From RGIG6165 sp045538835 (GTDB taxonomy: Bacteria; Bacillota; Clostridia; Oscillospirales; Feifaniaceae), in assembly GCA_045538835.1 (NCBI GenBank), contig JAZQEF010000018.1:62001-126000 (forward strand): a DNA stretch of 64,000 nt. Direction: 5' to 3'. The notes under the pieces are model-generated. The model had not been told where the DNA came from. It searched no databases and saw only the letters and a list, made by a program, of their open reading frames with translations. Below are positions 32,588 to 40,638 of the stretch, piece after piece. The number at the start of each line of letters is the position of its first letter. Position 1 is the stretch's first letter. A program made the translations under genes and the position numbers.

Positions 32588-34120
32588 CTATATTTTTCTC
32601 TTGATTATATTTTTAGCAAGTTTCACAACATCTTTGAATTCATTTGTTTTCCAGAAGCATATGCATATCATAAGAACCGATACTGTGACCGCAATTACCG
32701 CCCCAGCAAGAATATTGAGCAACAGATTCTGAATATTCAGTAAAGACAGCAATCCGTTTGACAGGGCGCAGGAAACAAATGTAATAATTCCATATAATAA
32801 ATATTTAATAAAATACTTTCTTACAGGCTGTTTGAATACCATTTTATAAATGAGATACGGATCATACCAAAGCTGCGTAACTGCCCTTGAAAAGATGGTT
32901 CCGATAATAACGCCTGTTATGCCGATTTTCTTGGCAAGAACAATGGAAACAAAAATGTTTACTAACGCCATAATAAGAGGTCTGTATTTTCCCTGTACGA
33001 ATAGTCCGTTTGATGTTCTGAACTGACTTATGGGACTGAGTATATTTTTAAGATAAAAATCAATTACAAGTAGCGCAACCATAAGGGATTCAAACATAAG
33101 ATCTTCACCCTGCCAGAAAGCCATAAATGGATTTAGCAACGTCCAAAGACAAGTTGCGCAAAATGACGATATACAGAAAGCAATAAAAAGCATCTTTTTA
33201 AATACAGAATACTGATGCTCCGGCGTACTTGTTGCTGACAGATTTCCTATGCTTGCACCTGTCGCATGAAAAAGCTGCATATTGATATCATACAACTGTT
33301 TTGTGATCATATTGTAATTTCCGAGTATGCCAACCTGTGAGGTGCCGATATACGAGGATATGACCAGATTATCTGTGCCATTAAGAACGGTACCGGACAC
33401 CTTGTATAGAAACAGAGCCTTTACATCATTGATAAGACTTTTTCTCTCACTTTTATCAAGTTTTGCCACACTCTTCTCTTTAAGTACGGGATATTCTCTC
33501 TCGGCAACTCTTGCGACCACAATGTTCTGGACAAGACCCATAACATTTGCAAATATGAGATAAACAATAAAATTTTTAAAAACAAGCAGAAGTATACATT
33601 CAACAACAGCCTTTATGACAGATATGACTATCTTGATTTTTGACACAAGATAGTCTTTCTGCGCAGCAGTCAAAAATGTTGATTTATAAATGAGAAGATA
33701 AGAAGATGCCGTATTGACAATATATAGAATATATATCAGTCGAATATCTTCTACAATGTCAGGAACTCCGGTAATAAAACTGTCTAAAAACGGAATCAGA
33801 CAGAGTCCAAGCGTCATAATGACTGCTGCAATAACAGTGTATATCTTCCGATATACATTCATAAGTTTGCTTATCTGCTCATGGTCATCTTCAGCAATCG
33901 GCTTGTACAAAGCAAATACGATCGCCGAGCCGATACCCATTTCTGCAAACGAAAGCACCGTGAGTATCGATGTGAAAACATCCGAAACTCCGGCATACTG
34001 AATACCGAGAGTCTGAAGGAAGACAGTTCTTGTTGCAAAGGCAAGTATCATACTTATAAACTTTACAAGTATACCGCCGACAGTATTGAGCAATGTATTT
34101 TTTGTTCTGCTGTTAGCCAT
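32588..34120 (-). CDS. Wzx-like lipid-linked oligosaccharide flippase
   Basis: A 510-residue membrane protein with about 12-14 hydrophobic helices, of the polysaccharide biosynthesis (MOP/Wzx) superfamily, which moves undecaprenol-linked sugars across the membrane. The N-terminal segment LLNTVGGILVKFISMILAF, followed by YAGVSDVFTSIL and a charged loop, is typical of Wzx proteins in capsule or exopolysaccharide clusters. There is no glycosyltransferase in the same transcript, so the substrate cannot be named. ATG 34120 is 13 bases from AGAGG, slightly far. It follows the PP-loop gene by 9 bases. Confidence 0.85.
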   Translation of the reverse strand: MANSRTKNTLLNTVGGILVKFISMILAFATRTVFLQTLGIQYAGVSDVFTSILTVLSFAEMGIGSAIVFALYKPIAEDDHEQISKLMNVYRKIYTVIAAVIMTLGLCLIPFLDSFITGVPDIVEDIRLIYILYIVNTASSYLLIYKSTFLTAAQKDYLVSKIKIVISVIKAVVECILLLVFKNFIVYLIFANVMGLVQNIVVARVAEREYPVLKEKSVAKLDKSERKSLINDVKALFLYKVSGTVLNGTDNLVISSYIGTSQVGILGNYNMITKQLYDINMQLFHATGASIGNLSATSTPEHQYSVFKKMLFIAFCISSFCATCLWTLLNPFMAFWQGEDLMFESLMVALLVIDFYLKNILSPISQFRTSNGLFVQGKYRPLIMALVNIFVSIVLAKKIGITGVIIGTIFSRAVTQLWYDPYLIYKMVFKQPVRKYFIKYLLYGIITFVSCALSNGLLSLLNIQNLLLNILAGAVIAVTVSVLMICICFWKTNEFKDVVKLAKNIIKRKI

Positions 34121-34129
34121 AATTAATGT

Positions 34130-35401
34130 CTAACCTCTCCTGATAATCGATTTTAATTTTCTAAGCGGCAATAAGAAATGATACAGTTTCGTTTTGGTAC
34201 TGTATTTAATATTACTCTTTCTAATATACTTTTTAAGTTCGTACATATAAGTATCTTTTTCATCCGCTTCATAAATCAATGCCATGTATTTCCACTTGTT
34301 TGCACGGTAAAAACTCATATCTTTAAAACTCTCTTTAAAGTTATCAAGTTTACCTAACAGATCAAGTGCCAGCATCGTCCTGATGCATTTACTGCATTTG
34401 CCGCAGTTGTCGGTTTCATATGCGCAGACATTTATGTACTTCTGTACTATCTTGTTATCTGCCATAAGTGAGGTTTTTTCAAGTCTTTCAAGAACAAGTC
34501 CGCCCGAGTAGAAATCAAGATTTGAAATCGAAATTAAAGGTAGTACTAAAGTGTCGTATTCCGCAGGACTTGTGCGAAGCGTCACATTACTTTTTATACC
34601 CTCCCCTGCCGATGCATAGTAATAATATCTCCACATCTTTTGTGTTGCAAGAACCGCGGAGCAATTACGGTAAAGATGCGAACAGTAAAATAGCCCTTGA
34701 TATAAATCCGGAATGTTGGTATCTATATCAATAAATTTAAGTCCAAGTTCATTAGCAACATTTTTCCCAATTTCAATTCTGGTGTCAAACTCTTTCACTG
34801 TGTCGCTTCTCCACTCTTCAAGTGATGACACTTTTCCGTAACCCGTAAAATTCATAGAACCCGTGTTAAAGAGGGTGAGATGCGTTAACATAAAGTCATC
34901 AGGTATATCGTCATTAATATGCTGCAGTACCGTTGAAAAAGAGTCTACACCGCACGAAATGCCTGTCCCCACAAAGTTGTCGTTCTTAGGGCATTCATGG
35001 GCTGTATCGGCAATTATGTGAATGACAGTATCAAACCCGTCATCTTTGCGGCAAAGTGCAGGAATGACATATTCTTTCAACTGATAAAGAAGTTGTTCGG
35101 TTATCGGAATATCTGTTTTGATGTCCTCCCCTGCTACCATTGCAAAATAAAGAAGTGCAACGACAAAAGCGTCAGAACGTTCTGCACACAGCGCATACTT
35201 ATACTCTGACGGCACATCAAACCACATATCAAATGAATTATTATCAAGATAAGACTCCCTGTACCACTTTGACACACGGTTTTCTATCGAGGCAATATTC
35301 TTTTTCCAGTTATCTACTGAGTATTCATCAAGTTTTACAGTACCAACAAGTCGTGAACGCTCACCGACATCTTCAACTCTTATGCTGCTTATAGTTATCA
35401 A
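34130..35401 (-). CDS. QueC-like PP-loop protein with Cys4 zinc site, function unknown
   Basis: A protein of about 423 residues not matched to a named family. Two features suggest a PP-loop ATP pyrophosphatase of the QueC/ExsB kind: a central glycine-rich GTGISCGVDSFSTV (about residues 147-160), equivalent to SGGxDS loops that bind the ATP phosphates, and a late CAYETDNCGKCSKCIRT, a Cys-x6-Cys-x2-Cys-x2-Cys set very like the zinc site of QueC. The N-terminal 140 residues and the basic C-terminal tail have no recognised domain. TTG 35401 is chosen as start since AGGGGG sits 7 bases before it; GTG 35422 lacks an SD. It is paired with a flippase, so it may activate or amidate a surface sugar, but that is speculation. 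Confidence 0.6.
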   Translation of the reverse strand: MITISSIRVEDVGERSRLVGTVKLDEYSVDNWKKNIASIENRVSKWYRESYLDNNSFDMWFDVPSEYKYALCAERSDAFVVALLYFAMVAGEDIKTDIPITEQLLYQLKEYVIPALCRKDDGFDTVIHIIADTAHECPKNDNFVGTGISCGVDSFSTVLQHINDDIPDDFMLTHLTLFNTGSMNFTGYGKVSSLEEWRSDTVKEFDTRIEIGKNVANELGLKFIDIDTNIPDLYQGLFYCSHLYRNCSAVLATQKMWRYYYYASAGEGIKSNVTLRTSPAEYDTLVLPLISISNLDFYSGGLVLERLEKTSLMADNKIVQKYINVCAYETDNCGKCSKCIRTMLALDLLGKLDNFKESFKDMSFYRANKWKYMALIYEADEKDTYMYELKKYIRKSNIKYSTKTKLYHFLLPLRKLKSIIRRG

Positions 35402-35441
35402 TTTAACGCCCCCTATTGACACGTTGTTAATGACCTCAAAT

Positions 35442-35470
35442 ATTATAACACATTATGTTATATAAATAAA
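35442..35470 (-). promoter_or_regulatory. Probable promoter of the PP-loop/flippase pair
   Basis: A TGTTATAAT extended -10 element (TATAAT at 35442-35447) lies about 40 bases upstream of the start; the -35 region (TTTATT) is weak. Confidence 0.45.
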
Positions 35471-35493
35471 AGAGTTATATTGATTGAAAAACG

Positions 35494-35514
35494 CCCGCAG
35501 CCTAAAACTGCGGG
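35494..35514 (-). terminator. Terminator after the SGNH hydrolase gene
   Basis: A 7-bp CCCGCAG/CTGCGGG stem with a 7-base loop, followed on the minus strand by GTTTTTC, 9 bases past the stop. Confidence 0.75.
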
Positions 35515-35522
35515 TGAACAAA

Positions 35523-36536
35523 TTAATTAAAACTTTTAATTTCGGAATACAAATTTTCAAAATAGTGCTCGAAACCATTGTCGTTCGGATGAAGCGTCAA
35601 ATCAGCAAAATAATTTTCTTCTTTGGGAACAAAATCAAATCCAGAAATGACCGTAATATTTTCAAAATCTTTTACAGCATGTCTTATATGCGCCTCAATT
35701 TTTTCAAAATCTCCGAACTGTCTCTTTTCATTCATATCTTTTCTCCATATCGGAGTAATGGAAAATATTCTTGAATTAGGATAATTATTTGCAAGATTTG
35801 TATAAAATGCTTTGCAATTTTCTTTAAAAGTTCCCTCGTCTGATTTGTTCCAATCATTAGTACCGTATGCCACAGTTATGTAATCAGGTACAAAATCTTC
35901 CTTGAGTGCAGCTAAATCGGGGAAAAATCTTTCTCCGCCTATACCTTTGTTAAATTCTTCTGCGCCAAGCGCATCTGCAAGTTTTGCAATATATCTATTG
36001 GATGGACGTAGCGCGTCATATCCGTGTGTTATCGAGTCACCAAATGCGAGAAGTTTCTTTTCTTGTTTTACACTTTCAACTAAAGCACCCTCATCAAGTG
36101 ATATATCGCTGAGTTCTGCACACATCGACCAGGGAAAATGTACACAAACATCTTTTATCCCGTCACCAAGTTCAAAAGTTTTTTCAAATTCACCTAACGG
36201 CAACTGTGTTTTTGTATAGTCTTTTTCCAATGCTGTGTCAGAAAAATTATCAATATATCCAATGGCTTTTCCGTCAACAAAAACATCAAAAGAAAAATAT
36301 TTCCTTGAACTGCCGGGTGAAGTTAACACTTTTAAAAACATCTTTTTACTGTCTGTTTTAAATGACAGTTTAATTCCTGCCGCAGAAAAAGTTTTTGTGT
36401 AAAAATTTTCACTTGTCACTTTGTACAATTCTTCTTGTTCTTTTGTGAATCTATAGAATCTGACGGCACCGTCTTGCTCCTCAACACGCGCTGCACCTGT
36501 TGTAATTTCTTTTATTTGTTTTAAAGTCAGTTTCAT
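35523..36536 (-). CDS. SGNH/GDSL-family esterase
   Basis: A 337-residue SGNH hydrolase. The nucleophile block LAFGDSITHGYDA, the block III VAYGTNDWNKS (Gly-Asn) and the block V DLTLHPND (Asp-His) are all visible, in the second half of the protein. The first 150 residues look like the beta-sandwich that precedes the SGNH domain in carbohydrate esterases of the CE2/CE3 type. It has no signal peptide, so it acts in the cytosol unless exported otherwise. ATG follows GAGGAAA. It is monocistronic, between the tRNA cluster terminator and its own terminator. Substrate, perhaps acetylated sugars, is not known. Confidence 0.87.
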   Translation of the reverse strand: MKLTLKQIKEITTGAARVEEQDGAVRFYRFTKEQEELYKVTSENFYTKTFSAAGIKLSFKTDSKKMFLKVLTSPGSSRKYFSFDVFVDGKAIGYIDNFSDTALEKDYTKTQLPLGEFEKTFELGDGIKDVCVHFPWSMCAELSDISLDEGALVESVKQEKKLLAFGDSITHGYDALRPSNRYIAKLADALGAEEFNKGIGGERFFPDLAALKEDFVPDYITVAYGTNDWNKSDEGTFKENCKAFYTNLANNYPNSRIFSITPIWRKDMNEKRQFGDFEKIEAHIRHAVKDFENITVISGFDFVPKEENYFADLTLHPNDNGFEHYFENLYSEIKSFN

Positions 36537-36610
36537 TTTGTTTCCTCACCAAAATTATTCCTAAACAAACATTTTTCACTAAATAAAAAATGTAATCACT
36601 AAAAAATAAA

Positions 36611-36634
36611 CCCTAAGGACATTACTCCTTAGGG
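36611..36634 (-). terminator. Terminator of the five-tRNA cluster
   Basis: A perfect 9-bp stem CCCTAAGGA/TCCTTAGGG followed on the minus strand by a T-rich tract, 4 bases past the tRNA-Cys CCA end. Confidence 0.85.
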
Positions 36635-36637
36635 CTT

Positions 36638-36712
36638 TGGAGGCGCCACCCGGATTTGAACCGGGGAATCAGAGTTTTGCAGACTCGTGCCTTACCACTT
36701 GGCTATAGCGCC
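36638..36712 (-). tRNA. tRNA-Cys (GCA)
   Basis: A 75-base cloverleaf starting GGCGCTA, with anticodon loop CTGCAAA and encoded CCA at 36638-36640. Last tRNA of the cluster. Confidence 0.95.
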
Positions 36713-36732
36713 GTATTTGTTTGTTTTAAGTA

Positions 36733-36766
36733 GTATAGCAGGAGAATTTTTTCGCTCCTGCTATAC
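36733..36766 (-). repeat. Perfect 12-bp hairpin between tRNA-Gly and tRNA-Cys
   Basis: GTATAGCAGGAG pairs with CTCCTGCTATAC around a 10-base loop. No T-run follows on the minus strand, so it is not a good terminator. It shares the GCAGGAG/CTCCTGC core with the terminator after the other tRNA-Gly copy, suggesting it derives from that terminator and now lies inside a longer transcript. Confidence 0.8.
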
Positions 36767-36770
36767 AAGT

Positions 36771-36846
36771 TGGAGCGGATTACGAGGCTCGAACTCGCTA
36801 CCTCAACCTTGGCAAGGTTGCGCTCTACCAGATGAGCTAAATCCGC
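36771..36846 (-). tRNA. tRNA-Gly (GCC), second copy
   Basis: 76 bases, identical to 5233-5308, anticodon loop TTGCCAA, encoded CCA. Confidence 0.96.
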
Positions 36847-36851
36847 ATATA

Positions 36852-36927
36852 TGGTCCCTCCGGGCGGAATCGAACCACCGACACGGGGATTTTCAGTCCC
36901 CTGCTCTACCTACTGAGCTACAGAGGC
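36852..36927 (-). tRNA. tRNA-Phe (GAA), with a G1:G72 mismatch
   Basis: A 76-base cloverleaf with anticodon loop CTGAAAA and encoded CCA. The acceptor stem reads GCCTCTG against CGGAGGG: the first pair is G1:G72 instead of G:C and the sixth is a T-G wobble. All other arms pair normally. It is the only tRNA-Phe in the window. Confidence 0.92.
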
Positions 36928-36967
36928 ATAAAGAAAACGCCCTGTGAAAGCAGTTTTAAAAAATATG

Positions 36968-37044
36968 TGGCGACCCGGATGGGGCTCGAACCCACGACCT
37001 CTAGCGTGACAGGCTAGCGTTCTAACCAACTGAACTACCGGGCC
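36968..37044 (-). tRNA. tRNA-Asp (GTC)
   Basis: A 77-base cloverleaf starting GGCCCGG, anticodon loop CTGTCAC, discriminator G and encoded CCA. Confidence 0.95.
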
Positions 37045-37050
37045 ACATAT

Positions 37051-37126
37051 TGGTGGGAGCTACAGGGATCGAACCTGTGACCCTCTGCTTGTAAGGCAGA
37101 TGCTCTCCCAGCTGAGCTAAGCTCCC
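37051..37126 (-). tRNA. tRNA-Val (TAC), second copy
   Basis: 76 bases, identical to 5314-5389, anticodon loop CTTACAA, encoded CCA. First tRNA of the five-gene transcript. Confidence 0.96.
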
Positions 37127-37155
37127 ATAAAGTGTCTCTCGCAAGACGCTTTATT

Positions 37156-37184
37156 ATAATACTACATCGGATACCTGTTGTCAA
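37156..37184 (-). promoter_or_regulatory. Promoter of the five-tRNA cluster
   Basis: TTGACA (37179-37184), 17 bases, TATTAT (37156-37161). The -10 region and leader match the promoter at 5418-5446 while the spacers differ. Confidence 0.8.
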
Positions 37185-37201
37185 TACTTTTTTTCAAGTT
37201 T

Positions 37202-38080
37202 TTATGAAATTTCTGCTAATATTTTTTCAAGGTCTTTAGGAGCGAAAATATATTTGTTATCGCAGAACTGACAACATATTTCCGTATCCTCACCCTCGTT
37301 TATTAGTGATATCAATTGTTCTTTTCCCAGAGACCTTATTGCCTTCTCCATTCTGTCATACGAACATGTACATTTATATTCTTTATCCGACTCTTCCAGA
37401 ACCTCAAATTCAAGAGGACCTAACACTTCTCTTATAATCTCAGAAAGTGTAAAACCCTCATCAAGCATTTTAGTTACAGGCCATATTCCGTTTAACTGTG
37501 ATTCTATTATCTGAATTATCTCTTCGGTTGCACCGGGCAAAAGTTGAACAATATATCCGCCTGCAGATCTTACCGACCAATCTTTATCAACAAGCACGCC
37601 AAGTGCGCAGACTGTCGGTGTCTGTTCACTCATAACATAATAACTGCTTATATCCTCCGCAATTTCACCCGATACAAGCGGTATCTGACTGACATAGGGT
37701 TCCTTTAACCCTAAGTCCTTAACAATGCCGAGATAGCCGTTTTTGCCGACAGCACCCCCTACATCGAGTTTACCTATATTATTTAGAGGTAAATCAACAT
37801 TTGGGTTTTCAACATATCCTCTGACATTCCCCTCATAATCCGATACTGCAATTATCATTCCGGCAGGACCGTTGCCCTTAAATTGCAGAGTAAGCGTTTC
37901 ATTCTCAGCTTTGAGCATACTGCCCATAAGCGAAGCAGCGGTTATAACCCTGCCAAGTGCTGCCGTACATACCGGTGTAGTATTATGATATGCAGCTGCT
38001 TTGCTGACTATTTCTTTAGAATTTATCCCATATGCACGGACAAGTCCGTCTTTTGTAACTGCTTTTATAAAATTACCCAT
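37202..38080 (-). CDS. hslO: Redox-regulated chaperone Hsp33
   Basis: A 292-residue Hsp33, a holdase activated by oxidation and unfolding. The N-terminal domain has ATAASLMGSMLK-like AASLMGSMLK and GGAVGKNGYLGIVKDLG, and the C-terminal redox switch contains the four zinc-binding Cys as CTC (within YKCTCSYDR) and CQFC (within EICCQFCDNKY), with one extra Cys beside the second pair. ATG 38080 follows AGAGGA; the frame to 38110 has no better start. It is downstream of yerC with a hairpin in between. Confidence 0.95.
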   Translation of the reverse strand: MGNFIKAVTKDGLVRAYGINSKEIVSKAAAYHNTTPVCTAALGRVITAASLMGSMLKAENETLTLQFKGNGPAGMIIAVSDYEGNVRGYVENPNVDLPLNNIGKLDVGGAVGKNGYLGIVKDLGLKEPYVSQIPLVSGEIAEDISSYYVMSEQTPTVCALGVLVDKDWSVRSAGGYIVQLLPGATEEIIQIIESQLNGIWPVTKMLDEGFTLSEIIREVLGPLEFEVLEESDKEYKCTCSYDRMEKAIRSLGKEQLISLINEGEDTEICCQFCDNKYIFAPKDLEKILAEIS

Positions 38081-38096
38081 AAAAATTCCTCTGTAA

Positions 38097-38121
38097 AAAA
38101 GGACGAACAAGTCGTCCTTTT
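38097..38121 (-). terminator. Terminator overlapping the yerC stop
   Basis: A 10-bp stem AAAAGGACGA/TCGTCCTTTT with a 5-base loop and T-run on the minus strand. It may partly insulate hslO from yerC. Confidence 0.7.
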
Positions 38122-38419
38122 AATTATTTTCTTTTTCCTCAAGTCTTGACAGCGCTTTTGCATAACCGTCTCTGCCATACTCAAGACATCTGTTGACTCT
38201 GCTGATAGTGGCAGTGCTTGCGCCTGTTTTATCAACGATGTCGCTGTATACCATACCGCTTTTAAGCATGGTTGCCACCTGAAAACGCTGTGTCATAGCC
38301 TTTATCTCAGCAATCGTACAAAGGTCGTCAAAGAACTCATAACATTCCTCTACCGATTGCAGCATTAACATTGCCTCATATAATCTGTCTCTGTCTTTAT
38401 TTCTTAATTTATCTGACAT
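38120..38419 (-). CDS. YerC/YecD-family TrpR-like DNA-binding protein
   Basis: A 99-residue all-helical protein of the YerC/YecD family, related to the tryptophan repressor TrpR. The TrpR-like core CTIAEIKAMTQRFQVA is followed by a helix-turn-helix with DIVDKTGASTATISRVNRCL. The regulon and ligand are unknown. ATG follows GGGTGA. It has a plausible promoter of its own and lies between tgt and hslO. Confidence 0.9.
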   Translation of the reverse strand: MSDKLRNKDRDRLYEAMLMLQSVEECYEFFDDLCTIAEIKAMTQRFQVATMLKSGMVYSDIVDKTGASTATISRVNRCLEYGRDGYAKALSRLEEKENN

Positions 38420-38438
38420 AATACTTCACCCAAAGACA

Positions 38439-38467
38439 ATTTTAACACACTAAATCGAAAAAGTAAA
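38439..38467 (-). promoter_or_regulatory. Promoter of yerC
   Basis: TTTACT (38462-38467), 17 bases, extended -10 TGTTAAAAT (TAAAAT at 38439-38444), 20 bases before the start. Confidence 0.55.
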
Positions 38468-38472
38468 GGCTT

Positions 38473-39603
38473 TTATATTCTTCTTCCCAGAATTTCTCTC
38501 TGATTTCTGTAGAATTCTTCGTATCTGCCCTCATCAAGTGCGTTTCTAATCTCTTCCATTAAATTATTATAGAAATACAAATTGTGAATAACAGCAAGCC
38601 TCATACCAAGCATCTCCCCTGCTTTGAGCAAATGTCTGATATAACCTTTGCTGTATTTCCGGCATACAGGACAGTCGCATTTTTCATCTATCGGAGATGT
38701 ATCGGTGATATATTTAGCATTGTTTAAATTAATAATTCCCGCTGATGTAAACAGATGTCCGTGACGCGCATTTCTGCTGGGCATTACACAGTCAAAAAAG
38801 TCTACACCTCTGTATACACCCTCAAGAATGTTGACAGGTGTGCCCACGCCCATAAGATATCTTGGTTTGTTATAAGGCATAACAGAATCAAGCGTTTCAA
38901 TTATATCATACATAACTGACGCTTCTTCGCCTACCGCAAGGCCGCCTATTGCATAGCCGTCAAGTTCAAAACCTTCAATCATCTTCATATGCTCAACGCG
39001 AAGATCATTATATGTTCCGCCCTGATTTATACCAAAAAGCATCTGGTTTGGATTTATTGTGCCGTGCATTGCATTGAGTTTTGTTATTTCATTTTTACAT
39101 CTTTCCAGCCAGCGCGTCGTACGTGCAATAGAGTTCTTAACATAATCATATGGTGCAGGATTTTCTATGCACTCATCAAATGCCATCGCAATGGTGGAAG
39201 CGAGATTTGACTGTATGCGCATACTCTCTTCAGGACCCATAAATATTCTTCTGCCGTCTATATGCGAAGAAAACGTTGCACCCTGCTCATCAAGTTTACG
39301 TATCTTTGCAAGCGAATAGACCTGAAAACCGCCGCTATCAGTTAATATAGGCTTGTCCCAATCCATCATTTTATGGAGACCGCCGAGCGCTTTTACAACT
39401 TCATCACCCGGTCTGACATGCAGATGGTAGGTATTTGACAGTTCAACCTGACATTTGAGTTTTTTTAAATCATTGGCAGATATGCCGCCTTTTATCGTAG
39501 CAGATGTGCCGACATTCATAAATACAGGTGTTTCTATAACGCCGTGTACCGTTGTAAATCTGCCGCGCCTTGCTCTGCCTTCGGTTTTTAAAATTTCAAA
39601 CAT
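38473..39603 (-). CDS. tgt: tRNA-guanine transglycosylase
   Basis: A 376-residue TIM-barrel enzyme that exchanges guanine 34 for preQ1 in GUN-anticodon tRNAs, such as the tRNA-Asp here. The catalytic Asp site TDSGGFQVYSL, GVDFFDCVMPSRNARHGH, and the zinc site CDCPVCRKYSKGY with a later His are present. ATG follows GAGGT. It is 7 bases after queA, the next step of the pathway. Confidence 0.97.
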   Translation of the reverse strand: MFEILKTEGRARRGRFTTVHGVIETPVFMNVGTSATIKGGISANDLKKLKCQVELSNTYHLHVRPGDEVVKALGGLHKMMDWDKPILTDSGGFQVYSLAKIRKLDEQGATFSSHIDGRRIFMGPEESMRIQSNLASTIAMAFDECIENPAPYDYVKNSIARTTRWLERCKNEITKLNAMHGTINPNQMLFGINQGGTYNDLRVEHMKMIEGFELDGYAIGGLAVGEEASVMYDIIETLDSVMPYNKPRYLMGVGTPVNILEGVYRGVDFFDCVMPSRNARHGHLFTSAGIINLNNAKYITDTSPIDEKCDCPVCRKYSKGYIRHLLKAGEMLGMRLAVIHNLYFYNNLMEEIRNALDEGRYEEFYRNQREILGRRI

Positions 39604-39610
39604 AATTACC

Positions 39611-40636
39611 TCAATAAAGAATCATCGCATCGCCGAAACTGAAAAATCTGTATTTTTCTTTTACGGCCTCATTATATGCCCTAAGAATATTTTCTCTTCC
39701 CGCAAGTGCGCTTACAAGCATTATAAGCGTACTTTCAGGCAAATGGAAATTGGTTATAAGCCTGTCAACAGATTTAAATTTATATCCCGGATATATAAAA
39801 ATATTAGTAGATGCACTTCCGCTGTGAAGTATACCGTCCTCATCAGTCGCAGCCTCAAGTGTTCTGCATGAAGTAGTGCCGACAGAAATAACTCTGTGAC
39901 CACTCATTTTCACATTGTTGACGGTATCGGCAACATCTTTTGAAACTGAATACCATTCACTGTGCATAGGGTGTTCTTCAACATTTTCTTCTTTTACAGG
40001 TCTGAATGTGCCAAGTCCGACATGAAGCGTAACATAGCATATCTTCACGCCTTTCTCCTCAACTTTTTTGAGAAGATCCTTTGTGAAATGAAGTCCTGCA
40101 GTCGGCGCTGCCGCACTTCCAGGATCACGGGCATAAACTGTCTGATAACGGTCTTTATCCTCCAATTTTTCATGTATATACGGCGGAAGCGGCATATTCC
40201 CTATCTCATCAAGAATCTCAAGAAAAACTCCGTCATAAGTAAATTTTACAAGTCGTATTCCCTCTTCTATTATGTCCACTACTTCGCCTTTGAGTTTACC
40301 TTCCCCAAAGTCAAATTTATCCCCGATGCGAGCCTTTCTTCCAGGTTTGACAAGACTTTCCCAGATATCGCCCTCTTTCTGTGAAAGAAGCATAAATTCA
40401 ACTACCGCACCAGTATTTTCTTTCACGCCGAATACTCTTGAAGGTATTACTTTGGAATTGTTGAGAACCAGAACATCCCCCTCATCCATATAATCAAGAA
40501 TATCGCAGAAAGTGCCGTGTTCATATTCGCCTGTCTGTCTGTTGAGTTTAAGTAGTCTTGACTTGTCTCTGTCTTTTATTGGTGTCTGCGCAATAAGTTC
40601 TTCCGGCAGATGATAATTAAAATCTGTAACTTTCAT
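39611..40636 (-). CDS. queA: S-adenosylmethionine:tRNA ribosyltransferase-isomerase QueA
   Basis: A 341-residue enzyme that transfers the ribosyl part of SAM to preQ1-tRNA, making epoxyqueuosine. Signatures are the N-terminal FNYHLPEELIAQTPIKDRD, the PLPPYI segment and DPGSAAAPTAGLHFT, with TTSCRTLE near the C-terminus. ATG follows AAAGGA. It lies between the SpoIID-like gene and tgt with gaps of only a few bases, so all three are probably one transcript. Confidence 0.97.
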   Translation of the reverse strand: MKVTDFNYHLPEELIAQTPIKDRDKSRLLKLNRQTGEYEHGTFCDILDYMDEGDVLVLNNSKVIPSRVFGVKENTGAVVEFMLLSQKEGDIWESLVKPGRKARIGDKFDFGEGKLKGEVVDIIEEGIRLVKFTYDGVFLEILDEIGNMPLPPYIHEKLEDKDRYQTVYARDPGSAAAPTAGLHFTKDLLKKVEEKGVKICYVTLHVGLGTFRPVKEENVEEHPMHSEWYSVSKDVADTVNNVKMSGHRVISVGTTSCRTLEAATDEDGILHSGSASTNIFIYPGYKFKSVDRLITNFHLPESTLIMLVSALAGRENILRAYNEAVKEKYRFFSFGDAMILY

Positions 40637-40638
40637 TT

